47,024 nucleotides of DNA from an uncultured Oscillospiraceae bacterium (GCA_934561515.1 CAKTGM010000013.1:1-47024), one strand, 5' to 3'. Numbered from the stretch's first letter, positions 33,005 through 40,051 are shown. Translations and numbers: made by a program. Notes: generated by a model from the letters alone, not told the origin.

Positions 33005-33683
33005 ATATTTCCATCGGCGAGAGAAGGTCGCAAATCTCGGGATACATGACGAAGGCCTCCCGGATGCCATAGCTTTCGGCAAGGCGCAGCTTGCGCCGCA
33101 GCGTCTCGGCGTCATCGAATAGCACAAAGCGCGTGCCGCGCTCACCGGGATAGGTAAAGTAATTTGCCGCAAGCTCGCGGGAATAATAGATAGAGGCATG
33201 GTGCTTTTCTTGCAGCGCGAGCAGCTCCTCGTGCCGCAGCGGTGTGCCGCAGCCCGTGGGACAGGGAAGGGGAAAGTCCATCTGCACGCGCTCTAAATCG
33301 AGCGCGAGGGATTCCGGCGCGCGGCGGTTCACGGCGCGCTCGAGAAGGGACCTGAGCGACCCGCCGCTCACCGCTGTGCCGATGAGCAGCGCTGCGCCCT
33401 CGGCCGGGAGCGCGGCGGGGCAGTAGAGGCGCATCCCGCGCGCATTGAGCTCCCCCGCAAGGCGCGTGAGAAAGCCGAGACGGTCGGAGGGACTGCCCGC
33501 TTCAAAGTCCGCCAGCACGCCGCGAAATTGCCGCCGGATACACTCGCAGACGATAGCGCGGCAGAGCGCGTCCGCGCGCGGCAGCGCTCCGGTGCAGCGG
33601 TCGGAAAGCCCCATCAGTCCGCCCTGCGGCGGTGCGCCGCTTGCGCGCGTGAGTGCGCCGCCCGCGCCGATGGCGTAGGCCAC
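33003..33683 (-). CDS. Divergent GH18-like TIM-barrel protein, putative
   Basis: A 226-residue protein from the GTG at 33683, of uncertain family. The segment RGVLADFEAGSPSDRLGFLTRLAGELNARGMRLYCPAAL looks like the GH18/YaaH core, with a DFE in the place of the catalytic DxxDxDxE strand and the next strand following at the usual distance. The tail TRFVLFDDAETLRRKLRLAESYGIREAFVMYP resembles the last barrel strands. The likely catalytic set is incomplete, so it may bind rather than cut sugars. The start is doubtful: the GTG has no ribosome site, while protein-like sequence continues upstream to a CTG at 33758 that follows GGGGG by seven bases (251 residues). It shares a terminator with rpsU. Confidence 0.55.
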   Translation of the reverse strand: MAYAIGAGGALTRASGAPPQGGLMGLSDRCTGALPRADALCRAIVCECIRRQFRGVLADFEAGSPSDRLGFLTRLAGELNARGMRLYCPAALPAEGAALLIGTAVSGGSLRSLLERAVNRRAPESLALDLERVQMDFPLPCPTGCGTPLRHEELLALQEKHHASIYYSRELAANYFTYPGERGTRFVLFDDAETLRRKLRLAESYGIREAFVMYPEICDLLSPMEI

Positions 33684-33770
33684 ATGGACGAGCGGCAGCG
33701 GAGGCGGCGCAGAGAAGCGCGCGAGCGCGGCGGGTGTGATGGCAAGATAGGTCGTCAGAACGATTCCCCC

Positions 33771-33799
33771 TTGTGCAACGCGCGCGAAGCGCGTATAAT
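33771..33799 (+). promoter_or_regulatory. Promoter of yqeG
   Basis: TTGTGC (33771-33776), 17 bp, perfect TATAAT (33794-33799), 33 bp upstream of the yqeG start. Confidence 0.65.
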
Positions 33800-33832
33800 A
33801 GCAGTATACATTATGAGCTTTGGGGGACAGCT

Positions 33833-34360
33833 ATGCCCGGTCTACTTTGCCCGCAGTGGGTATTTGACGATTATACGGATGTGACGGCGGATTTTTTGAT
33901 GAAGCAGGGCGTGAAGCTGCTGCTCTCGGATCTTGACTTTACGCTCGCGCCGAAAAAGCAGAGCGAGCCGGACGAAGCGCTCAGGAAGTGGATCGACGGC
34001 TTGCAGGCGGCGGGGATCACGTTTGCGATCCTCTCAAATAATCGCAGCGGCGTTCGCGTGGAGAAGTTCTGCAAGCCGCTTGGCATCGGCTATGTCGGCC
34101 ACGCGGGAAAGCCCGGCACGCGCGGCTTTCACGAGGCGATGGCGCGCTACGGCGCGCGCGCGGACGAGACGGCGATGCTCGGCGACAAGCTGCTGACCGA
34201 TGCGCTCGGCGCGCGGCGCAGCGGCGTTCTCATGCTGATGGTCGAGCCGAAGGGCGGGCCGGACGGCGCGTGGAACCACGTGCTGCACGCGCTGCAGGAG
34301 CCGTTCAAGCGGAAATGCCCGCACGATGCACGGAAAAAAGCCGGGAATTTAGAAAAATAA
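33833..34360 (+). CDS. yqeG: YqeG-family HAD-superfamily phosphatase
   Basis: A 175-residue HAD type IIIA phosphatase of the YqeG group, related to phosphatidylglycerophosphate phosphatases. Motif I is LSDLDFTLAP (D-x-D-x-T, about residues 32-41), motif II is AILSNNRSG, and motif III/IV is AMLGDKLLTDALGARRSG. The preceding PQWVFDDYTDVTADFLMKQGVKLLL is the family N-terminus. GGGGGA lies upstream of the ATG. In other Firmicutes yqeG stands before yqeH and aroE; here it stands alone ahead of efp. The substrate is probable but not proven. Confidence 0.9.
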   Translation: MPGLLCPQWVFDDYTDVTADFLMKQGVKLLLSDLDFTLAPKKQSEPDEALRKWIDGLQAAGITFAILSNNRSGVRVEKFCKPLGIGYVGHAGKPGTRGFHEAMARYGARADETAMLGDKLLTDALGARRSGVLMLMVEPKGGPDGAWNHVLHALQEPFKRKCPHDARKKAGNLEK

Positions 34361-34382
34361 AGCACAATATCAAGAAAAACAC

Positions 34383-34411
34383 TTGCATTGCCGCACTATA
34401 TGCGGTAAAAT
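34383..34411 (+). promoter_or_regulatory. efp promoter with an inverted repeat in its spacer
   Basis: TTGCAT (34383-34388), 17 bp, TAAAAT (34406-34411). The spacer contains the palindrome CCGCA-ctata-TGCGG, a possible operator. Confidence 0.65.
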
Positions 34412-34487
34412 ACCATAGGTTTAGAACCGGAATTTTGTGAATTTGAGGGTAGCGATCCTGCCCTCGGGAATACAGGAGGAAACAGTT

Positions 34488-35054
34488 ATGGCAACGATTA
34501 CCGCTGGTGAATTCAGAAACGGTAAAGTATTCGAGATGGAGGGCAAGTACTATCAGGTCGTCGAGTTCCAGCACGTCAAGCCCGGTAAGGGCGCGGCCTT
34601 TGTGCGCACCAAGATGAAGAACGTCGTCACCGGCGGCGTGACCGAGACCTCTTTCAACCCCACGGCGAAGTTTGAGGAAGTCGCCATCGAGCGCAAGAAC
34701 ATGGAGTACAGCTACAACGACGGCGATCTCTACTACTTCATGGATCAGGAGACCTACGATATGGTCCCCCTGAACCGCGATATGCTCGGCGATGCGTTCC
34801 GCTTCGTCAAGGAGAACACCATGTGCATGATCCTCTCCATCAAGGGCAATGTCTTCGGCGTGGAGCCCCCCAACTTCGTTGACCTCGAGGTCACCGATAC
34901 CGAGCCGGGCCTGGCCGGCAACACCGCGACCAACACCCTCAAGCCCGCCACGCTCGAGACCGGCGCGGAGATCAGAGTCCCCCTGTTCATCAACATCGGT
35001 GACAAGATCCAGATCGACACCCGCACGGGCGAGTATATCGGCCGTTCCAAGTAA
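34488..35054 (+). CDS. efp: Translation elongation factor P
   Basis: EF-P relieves ribosome stalling at consecutive prolines. The 188-residue protein has the tip loop HVKPGKGAAFVRTKMKNV (residues 29-46), with Lys34 at the position that is post-translationally modified in many bacteria. It also has the SFNPTAKFEEVAIERKNMEYSY block and the C-terminal domain ending IDTRTGEYIGR. The start at 34488 has AGGAGG eight bases upstream. No modification enzyme (epmA/epmB, ymfI) is in the window. Confidence 0.97.
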   Translation: MATITAGEFRNGKVFEMEGKYYQVVEFQHVKPGKGAAFVRTKMKNVVTGGVTETSFNPTAKFEEVAIERKNMEYSYNDGDLYYFMDQETYDMVPLNRDMLGDAFRFVKENTMCMILSIKGNVFGVEPPNFVDLEVTDTEPGLAGNTATNTLKPATLETGAEIRVPLFINIGDKIQIDTRTGEYIGRSK

Positions 35055-35106
35055 GCAAAACAATCACAGGATGATCGTAGTTCCGGTTGAAGAAAGGAGT
35101 TTTACG

Positions 35107-35535
35107 ATGGGTATTTCTGAAAAAGTTGCGTATCTCAAGGGCCTGATGGAAGGCATGAACCTCAGTGCCGATTCCAACGAGGGCAAGCTCTTCCGCGCGA
35201 TCGTGGACGTTCTCGATGAGATCGCCCTCGAGGTCGAGGATCTGACCGACGAGGTCATGGAGCTCGGCGACGGGCTGGATGTCATCAGCGACGATCTGAG
35301 CGACGTGGAGGATGTTCTCTTCGATGAGGATGACTTCGACGACTATGACGACGAGGATGAGGACGACGAGGACGACGAGGAGGAGTGCTACGCCACGACC
35401 TGCCCCGAGTGCGAGGAGGAGATATTCTTCGACGATTCCGTGCTCGAAGACGGCAAGGTGGAGTGCCCCAACTGCGGCGCAACGCTGGAGTTTGACCCCG
35501 CCGATCTCGCCGAGGACGAGGAAAAGGACGACTAA
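35107..35535 (+). CDS. CD1247-type acidic protein with a C-terminal zinc ribbon
   Basis: A 142-residue protein. Residues 1-65 form a predicted helical domain (GISEKVAYLKGLMEGMNL, EGKLFRAIVDVLDEIALEVEDLTDEVMEL) of the kind named CD1247 N-terminal domain in Clostridia. A very acidic Asp/Glu stretch follows (about 68-97), and then a four-Cys ribbon, CPECEEEI and CPNCGATLEF. The function is unknown; the ribbon plus acidic linker suggests protein or nucleic-acid contact. AAAGGAG is seven bases upstream. It lies 52 bp after efp with no terminator between, so it is probably co-transcribed. Confidence 0.8.
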   Translation: MGISEKVAYLKGLMEGMNLSADSNEGKLFRAIVDVLDEIALEVEDLTDEVMELGDGLDVISDDLSDVEDVLFDEDDFDDYDDEDEDDEDDEEECYATTCPECEEEIFFDDSVLEDGKVECPNCGATLEFDPADLAEDEEKDD

Positions 35536-35556
35536 GCGTCTCCAGACCCCATCATT

Positions 35557-35594
35557 AAAACCGCCGCAGCAGGTTCGCCTGCTGCGGCGGTTTT
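35557..35594. terminator. Bidirectional terminator between convergent genes
   Basis: AAAACCGCCGCAGCAGG and CCTGCTGCGGCGGTTTT form a 17-bp perfect stem with a ttcg tetraloop. It serves the efp unit and the minus-strand gene at 35618. Confidence 0.92.
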
Positions 35595-35617
35595 CTCGAT
35601 TTTTGAGCGAAAGAAAA

Positions 35618-36043
35618 TCAGCGGAAGCTGTTTTCGTAAATGTCAAAGAAGGAGCTGACAAATCTGGCCTGCTGACGCGCCTCTTCCGTGCCGCTTGTGG
35701 CCTGCCAGCCGTAGGTTTGATAGGACGAATAATTGAGCTTTGAAAGCCCGAGCAGATGGAACTCCTTCCGGATGAGCGAAATGCCCTCCGGATAGTGTTC
35801 ACGCAGCGCGGCAAAGGCCTCGCCGGGGTCCTTGAAAACGGCGTATCCGTCTTCGCCCGCGCCGATCGCAAAGCGCGCGTCGCGCTCGTAATAGTCCTCG
35901 ACGTTCACATTCCCCCTGATGTTCCCCTGCCCTGCGGCATAGTCCTGCACGCAGGGATTCGTCACCCGGTTGATCTTGCCGCTGAAAACAAACACGGCGG
36001 CAAGGATGAGGATAGAAAGGACTGCCAGTTCTGATTTTTTCAT
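35618..36043 (-). CDS. Uncharacterised exported or membrane-anchored protein
   Basis: A 141-residue protein with an N-terminal signal or anchor helix (KKSELAVLSILILAAVFVFSG) and a small extracellular domain of about 115 residues that I do not recognise. Its sequence includes NVEDYYERDARFAIGAGEDGYAVFKDPGEAFAALREHYPEGI and an aromatic stretch LNYSSYQTYGWQATS. There is no lipobox. AAGGAGG lies eight bases upstream; it has its own promoter and shares a terminator with the efp unit. It diverges from the NifX-thioredoxin gene. Confidence 0.7.
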   Translation of the reverse strand: MKKSELAVLSILILAAVFVFSGKINRVTNPCVQDYAAGQGNIRGNVNVEDYYERDARFAIGAGEDGYAVFKDPGEAFAALREHYPEGISLIRKEFHLLGLSKLNYSSYQTYGWQATSGTEEARQQARFVSSFFDIYENSFR

Positions 36044-36097
36044 AAATGCTGCCTCCTTCTGATTGTCATTTTGCGGCGAAGCGCCTTGCTCGATATC

Positions 36098-36126
36098 ACT
36101 TTATCACCGGGCGGTTCTAATTGCAA
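36098..36126 (-). promoter_or_regulatory. Promoter of the 35618 gene
   Basis: Minus strand: TTGCAA (36121-36126), 17 bp, TAAAGT (36098-36103), about 55 bp upstream of the start. Confidence 0.6.
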
Positions 36127-36167
36127 GGCAAAGCGGCTGCGGCCATGGTTTGTTTACAAATTTCCGG

Positions 36168-36196
36168 TTGTACGGCGCGGCAAAGCGTGGTACACT
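36168..36196 (+). promoter_or_regulatory. Promoter of the NifX-thioredoxin / FTR-like pair
   Basis: TTGTAC (36168-36173), 17 bp, TACACT (36191-36196), 64 bp upstream of the start codon. Confidence 0.55.
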
Positions 36197-36260
36197 ACGA
36201 AATGGCGTTACGCGGCGGCATGGCCGCCGAAAGCAACAGAGCGGAAAGGAACGAAACAAC

Positions 36261-37007
36261 ATGAAAATTGCCATTCCCTGCGAGAACGGCGAAGTGATGC
36301 AGCACTTCAGCCGCGCTCAGGAGTTCAACATCTACAGCATCGAGGACATCAAGCCCGTTGAAAAAGAAACGGTTCGCTTTGACGAGGCCGACCACAACAA
36401 GGCCGCGCGCGGCCTGAAGGACAAGGGCGTGGACCTCATCATCTGCGGCAGCATCGGCCCCGAGGCACGCAATGCGGTCGAAGACGCGCATATGCTGCTC
36501 ATCTCCGGCGTGTCCGGCGAGGCGGATCAGGCCGTCGACCGTTTTCTGGACGGCAGCCTGGAGCTGATGACGGGTGATGACGGTGCGGCGGGCGGCTGCG
36601 GCAGCGGCTGCGGCGGCGGATGCAGCTCCTGCTGCGGCGGCTGCGGCGGAAGCTGCGGCGAGCCGTATGTGGAGACGCGCACCTTCACGGACATCGTCAC
36701 GCTGACGGAGGAGAACTTTGAGGACGAGGTGCTGCGCGATCCCGGACTTATCCTCATCGACTTCTGGGCCGAGTGGTGCCAGCCGTGCAAGATGATGGCG
36801 CCCGTCTTCGACGAGCTCAACGCGGAGGAAGATAAGGTCAAGTTCTGCAAGATCAACGTCGACGAGCAGCCGAACCTTGCCTCCATGTTCGGCATCGACT
36901 CCATCCCGACGCTCGCCGTCGTGCAGGACCGCCGCACGCTCACCGGTATGGTCGGCGTGCACGAGAAGGCGGACATCAAGGCGATGCTGGAGCAGTGCAA
37001 GGCATGA
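36261..37007 (+). CDS. Fusion of a NifX/NifB-C-like metal-cofactor domain with thioredoxin
   Basis: A 248-residue protein in three parts. Residues 1-105 match the dinitrogenase iron-molybdenum-cofactor domain (PF02579-like): MKIAIPCENGEVMQHFSRAQEF and GVDLIICGSIGPEARNAVED. Residues 111-133 are a Gly/Cys-rich linker with seven cysteines (C113, 117, 121, 124, 125, 128, 132), likely to bind metal. Residues 140-248 are thioredoxin with the active site WCQPC (172-176), FKINVDEQPN-like KINVDEQPNLASMF and the cis-proline IPT (Pro217). There are no nitrogenase genes here. The stop overlaps the FTR-like gene (ATGA), pointing to a shared redox job. I infer a metal- or cluster-sensing disulfide reductase; the true substrate is unknown. 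Confidence 0.88.
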   Translation: MKIAIPCENGEVMQHFSRAQEFNIYSIEDIKPVEKETVRFDEADHNKAARGLKDKGVDLIICGSIGPEARNAVEDAHMLLISGVSGEADQAVDRFLDGSLELMTGDDGAAGGCGSGCGGGCSSCCGGCGGSCGEPYVETRTFTDIVTLTEENFEDEVLRDPGLILIDFWAEWCQPCKMMAPVFDELNAEEDKVKFCKINVDEQPNLASMFGIDSIPTLAVVQDRRTLTGMVGVHEKADIKAMLEQCKA

Positions 37008-37201
37008 AGATACGATACAACGAAGACGCCGAGCTCGTCTCCCGCCTGCGCGAGGCGCTCGTCAAGCGCGAGCTGCAATGCCCCTGCCGCTTTCAGAAGA
37101 AAGAGGACAATATCTGTATGTGCAAGGAGTTCCGCGAGCAGATCGCAGACCCCGAATTCGAGGGCTATTGCCATTGCAGGCTCTACTATAAGGAAAAATA
37201 A
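37004..37201 (+). CDS. Small ferredoxin:thioredoxin reductase catalytic-subunit-like protein
   Basis: A 65-residue protein with the three-CxC pattern of the FTR catalytic chain: CPC (26-28), CMC (38-40) and CHC (56-58), spaced as in plant FTR but shorter. In that family four of these cysteines bind a [4Fe-4S] cluster (by analogy 26, 38, 40, 56) and two form the redox disulfide (28, 58) that passes electrons from ferredoxin to thioredoxin. CHCRLYY matches the family's CHC-x-L-aromatic end. The usual middle CPC is CMC here. Its start overlaps the stop of the thioredoxin fusion, so that is the probable partner. A terminator follows. Confidence 0.8.
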   Translation: MKIRYNEDAELVSRLREALVKRELQCPCRFQKKEDNICMCKEFREQIADPEFEGYCHCRLYYKEK

Positions 37202-37220
37202 GGCTATATAGCTGTAAAGG

Positions 37221-37250
37221 AAAAGCACCGTCGGCAAGACGGTGCTTTTT
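37221..37250. terminator. Bidirectional terminator between FTR-like gene and rluA
   Basis: AAAAGCACCGTC and GACGGTGCTTTT form a 12-bp stem with T-runs on both strands; it lies between convergent genes. Confidence 0.9.
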
Positions 37251-38134
37251 CATTCTAATAATTGCTGCATATCCTGTGGAATAGGAGCTGTAAAGTGAAA
37301 CTCCTGTCCGGTGATGGGCTGCGTGAACCACAGCTCGTATGAGTGCAGAGCGGGGCGGGCGATGAGATTTCTGTCCTCCGTACCGTAGAGCCAGTCGCCT
37401 GCAAGGGGATGGCCGAGGTAGGCCATGTGAACGCGGAGCTGGTGTGTGCGGCCCGTTTCGGGCCGCAGGCGGAGGAGCGTGAAGCGCGCGGTCGTTTGCA
37501 GCACTTCATACTCCGTGCGGCTTGCAAGGCCGTCTTCGCGCACGCAGCGGCGGATGATCGAGCCCTCCGCGCGGCCGATGGGTGCGTCGATGATGCCGCG
37601 CGGCGGCGTCACCTGCCCGACGGCAACGGCGCGATACTCGCGCCGCAGCTCGCTTGCGTGCAGCGCGCGGCGCAGCCGGTCGTGGACATAGCCGCTCTTT
37701 GCCGCGATGAGAAGGCCGGAGGTGCCCTTGTCGAGACGGCTGACGAAATGCGACACGCTGCCTTCGCCGAGGTAGCCTGTGAGCATTGCGGCAAGGCTCG
37801 GCGCAGCGTCGTCGTCCGCCTTCGGGTGCATGGCGACGCCCGCGGGCTTATTGAGCACAAGAAGGTCTTCATCCTCGTATATAATGTCGGGCTTTTCCGC
37901 GCGCTCGCGGTACAGATCCTCGCGCGGCGTGCGCTCGGAGAGCGCAACGCTGACAATATCGCCCACGCGGACGATCGCGTTGACATGGACGCTCTGCCCG
38001 TTTAAGAGGATGGCATTTTCGCGCCACTTGAGGCTCTTGAGCAGTGTGTAGGAGAGCTGCAGGCTGCCGCGCAGGATGCCCTTGACCATGCGGCCGTCCT
38101 CCTCGGGCAAAACGGTATGGGTGAGAATGCGCAT
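37250..38134 (-). CDS. RluA-family RNA pseudouridine synthase
   Basis: A 294-residue RluA/RluD-type enzyme that isomerises uridine in rRNA or tRNA. The N-terminal 65 residues resemble an S4-like RNA-binding domain (LQLSYTLLKSLKWRENAILLNGQSV). The catalytic domain has IIYEDEDLLVLNKPAGVAMHP (about 84-104), the active-site motif SRLDKGTSGLL with Asp135, and RPETGRTHQLRVHMAYLGHPLAGDWLYG. The target position cannot be read from sequence. AAGGAGG lies seven bases upstream. It is the last gene of a three-gene minus-strand unit with the amidohydrolase and the small 38147 gene. Confidence 0.93.
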   Translation of the reverse strand: MRILTHTVLPEEDGRMVKGILRGSLQLSYTLLKSLKWRENAILLNGQSVHVNAIVRVGDIVSVALSERTPREDLYRERAEKPDIIYEDEDLLVLNKPAGVAMHPKADDDAAPSLAAMLTGYLGEGSVSHFVSRLDKGTSGLLIAAKSGYVHDRLRRALHASELRREYRAVAVGQVTPPRGIIDAPIGRAEGSIIRRCVREDGLASRTEYEVLQTTARFTLLRLRPETGRTHQLRVHMAYLGHPLAGDWLYGTEDRNLIARPALHSYELWFTQPITGQEFHFTAPIPQDMQQLLE

Positions 38135-38146
38135 GGCTGCGCCTCC

Positions 38147-38434
38147 TTATGCTTCGTTCTCTGGCTCGGGCTTGCGCTCGGCAAACCACATATTCCACTG
38201 GAAGGAATAGGCTTTGTACGCATCCTCGTCCGCGCAGACGAGGCGCACGTGCCCGGGGCGCTCGTGCGCATAGCCGTAGTCCATCACGGCGCGCAGCACG
38301 CGGTAGGCGCTTTTCAGTTCGCCGCTCGCGCAGGCGAGGGTCAGGCTGTCGCCCTCCGCTGCGGGAAGAAGCTCCACGGCGCGGTCGGCAGAGGGGAGGG
38401 CGGCGATGTTGCCGCGCAGAATGTCAACGGTCAT
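38147..38434 (-). CDS. Small uncharacterised protein, possibly a degenerate macro domain
   Basis: A 95-residue protein. The start at 38434 has GAGG six bases upstream, inside the end of the amidohydrolase gene. The first strand MTVDILRGNIAALPSADRAVE and the last part RLVCADEDAYKAYSFQWNMWF look like the outer strands of a macro domain (I-x-RGDIT... and VCFDEEAYEAY), but the central ADP-ribose-binding loops are missing. This is only a resemblance from memory. It lies between an 8-oxoguanine-deaminase-like gene and rluA, 12 bp and 9 bp or less from each, so it is surely in the same transcript. Confidence 0.6.
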   Translation of the reverse strand: MTVDILRGNIAALPSADRAVELLPAAEGDSLTLACASGELKSAYRVLRAVMDYGYAHERPGHVRLVCADEDAYKAYSFQWNMWFAERKPEPENEA

Positions 38435-38442
38435 GGCGCGCC

Positions 38443-39801
38443 TCAGCGGTTCAGGTACGCGCGGCACTTTGCTTCCGCCTCGCGCGCGAGCGATTCCTCA
38501 TCGACCGTGACAAGATGCCCCTGCTCGAACGTTACGCGCCCCTGAACGACCGTGTAATCGACCGCGCCGCGCACGCCGACGGTGGCGAGCACGCTCTTGG
38601 GGTCGAAGCACGCGCCGACCAGCTCGAGCCTGCGCGAGTCGATGAGGAAGAGGTCGCAGCACTTGCCGACCGAAAGAGAGCCGATGTCGTCGCTGCGGCC
38701 GAGAAGGGACGCGCTGCCGCGCGTCGCCATCTTGAGAAGATCGTAGCCGCCGGGGGCGGCCTTGCTGCTGTTCATGCGGTGCAGAAGATACGAAACGCGC
38801 AGCTCCTCCATCAGCGATGAGCCGTCGTTCGAGGCAGAGCCGTCGACCGCGAGGCCGACCGGCACGCCGAGCGAGAGCATCTCCGGGATGCGGGCGATGC
38901 CGGAGGAGAGCTTCATGTTGGAGATCGGACAGTGCGCCACGCCCGTGTGCGTCTTTGCCAGCACGCGCAGCTCTTCGTCGTTGAAGTGGATGCCGTGGGC
39001 GAACCAGACGTCCTCGCCCGTCCAGCCGAGCTTTTCCATGTATTCAAGCGGGCGCACGCCCTCGCGCGCGAGCATGAAGGCTTCCTCGTCCTTCGTCTCG
39101 CAAAGGTGCGTGTGCAGGCGCACGCCGTACTGCCGCGCGAGCAACGCGCTCTCGCGCAGAAGATCGGCAGAGACGGAGAAGGGCGAGCAGGGCGCAAGCG
39201 CCACGCGATGCATCGCGCCGAAGGACTTGTCGTGGCAGCGCTCGATGACGCGCGCGGAGTCTTTTAAGATTTCGTCGACCGTCTGCACCACGCTGTCGGG
39301 CGGCAGACCGCCGTCCTTCTTGGAGAGGTCCATGCTGCCGCGCGAGGCGTACATACGCGCGCCGATCTCATCCGCCGCGGCAAACTGCGCGCCGATCAGG
39401 TCGCCCGCATCTCTGGGGAAGACATAATGGTGGTCGAAGCAGGTCGTGCAGCCGTGCTTCATCAGCTCGCCAAGGCCTGTGAGCGTGGAGAGGCGGATCA
39501 CGTCCTCGTCAAGATTTTTCCAGATCTCATAAAGCGCCCTGAGCCAGTCGAAGAGCTCCATGTTCTGCACCTCCGGCAGATTGCGGGAGAAGATCTGGTA
39601 GAGGTGGTGGTGCGTGTTGACGAGACCGGGGTAGCAGAGCATATGGCGCGCGTCGATGGTCTTCTCTGCCTGCTGCGGAAGGTCCTTGCCGATCGCGCGA
39701 ATGAAGCCGTCCTCGGCGTAGAGGTCGACATTCTCGTAGATCGTATCGTGATCGTCGCAGGAGACGAGTGTGCGGATATTCTGAATGAGCAAAGTGGACA
39801 T
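38443..39801 (-). CDS. 8-oxoguanine deaminase-like amidohydrolase
   Basis: A 452-residue metal-dependent hydrolase of the chlorohydrolase/SsnA/TrzA branch. Metal and catalytic residues are in place: NTHHHLYQ (H64, H66), LHTHLCETKDEE (H232, E235), FAHGIHFNDEEL (H269) and AVDGSASNDGSSLMEEL (D320). The NTHHH-x-YQ and DGSASND forms match 8-oxoguanine deaminase, which turns 8-oxoguanine into urate plus ammonia, better than SsnA or guanine deaminase; hydroxyatrazine- or other aminopurine-type substrates remain possible. The start at 39801 has GAGGTG seven bases upstream; an extended frame further up runs into hairpin DNA. Its neighbours (nucleoside transporter, carbamate kinase, YgeW) support a purine role. 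Confidence 0.82.
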   Translation of the reverse strand: MSTLLIQNIRTLVSCDDHDTIYENVDLYAEDGFIRAIGKDLPQQAEKTIDARHMLCYPGLVNTHHHLYQIFSRNLPEVQNMELFDWLRALYEIWKNLDEDVIRLSTLTGLGELMKHGCTTCFDHHYVFPRDAGDLIGAQFAAADEIGARMYASRGSMDLSKKDGGLPPDSVVQTVDEILKDSARVIERCHDKSFGAMHRVALAPCSPFSVSADLLRESALLARQYGVRLHTHLCETKDEEAFMLAREGVRPLEYMEKLGWTGEDVWFAHGIHFNDEELRVLAKTHTGVAHCPISNMKLSSGIARIPEMLSLGVPVGLAVDGSASNDGSSLMEELRVSYLLHRMNSSKAAPGGYDLLKMATRGSASLLGRSDDIGSLSVGKCCDLFLIDSRRLELVGACFDPKSVLATVGVRGAVDYTVVQGRVTFEQGHLVTVDEESLAREAEAKCRAYLNR

Positions 39802-39849
39802 AGTAAAGCACCTCGCAATGCCTGAAGAAACAGGCCGATTTAACACTGT

Positions 39850-39990
39850 AAGCACGTGTTTTGCGCCGCGCACGGCGGCAAACGAATCAGAATCCGTCGC
39901 GGAGGGCGACATGCGCGCTCTATTTTGCGCCGCGCACGGCGCAAATGTGCTTGAACGTTTTTTGCCGCGACCTGTGCGTGGCAAAAAACA
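39850..39990. repeat. Cluster of three related hairpins
   Basis: Three palindromes lie in tandem in the 289-bp gap between the amidohydrolase and permease genes. Hairpin 1 (39857-39883) and hairpin 2 (TTTGCGCCG-cgca-CGGCGCAAA, 39924-39945) share the core TTTTGCGCCGCGCACGGCG. Hairpin 3 (39957-39989) pairs GTTTTTTGCCGCG with CGTGGCAAAAAAC over 13 bp with one G-T. AAGCAC at 39850 can also pair with GTGCTT at 39947-39952, enclosing the first two. The gap has no convincing gene. Confidence 0.75.
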
Positions 39991-40051
39991 CTTTTCGCGG
40001 AGCGAGCGTGCGCGCCCATAGCGCGTGCGCAGAGCGGAGTGTGTACTTACT

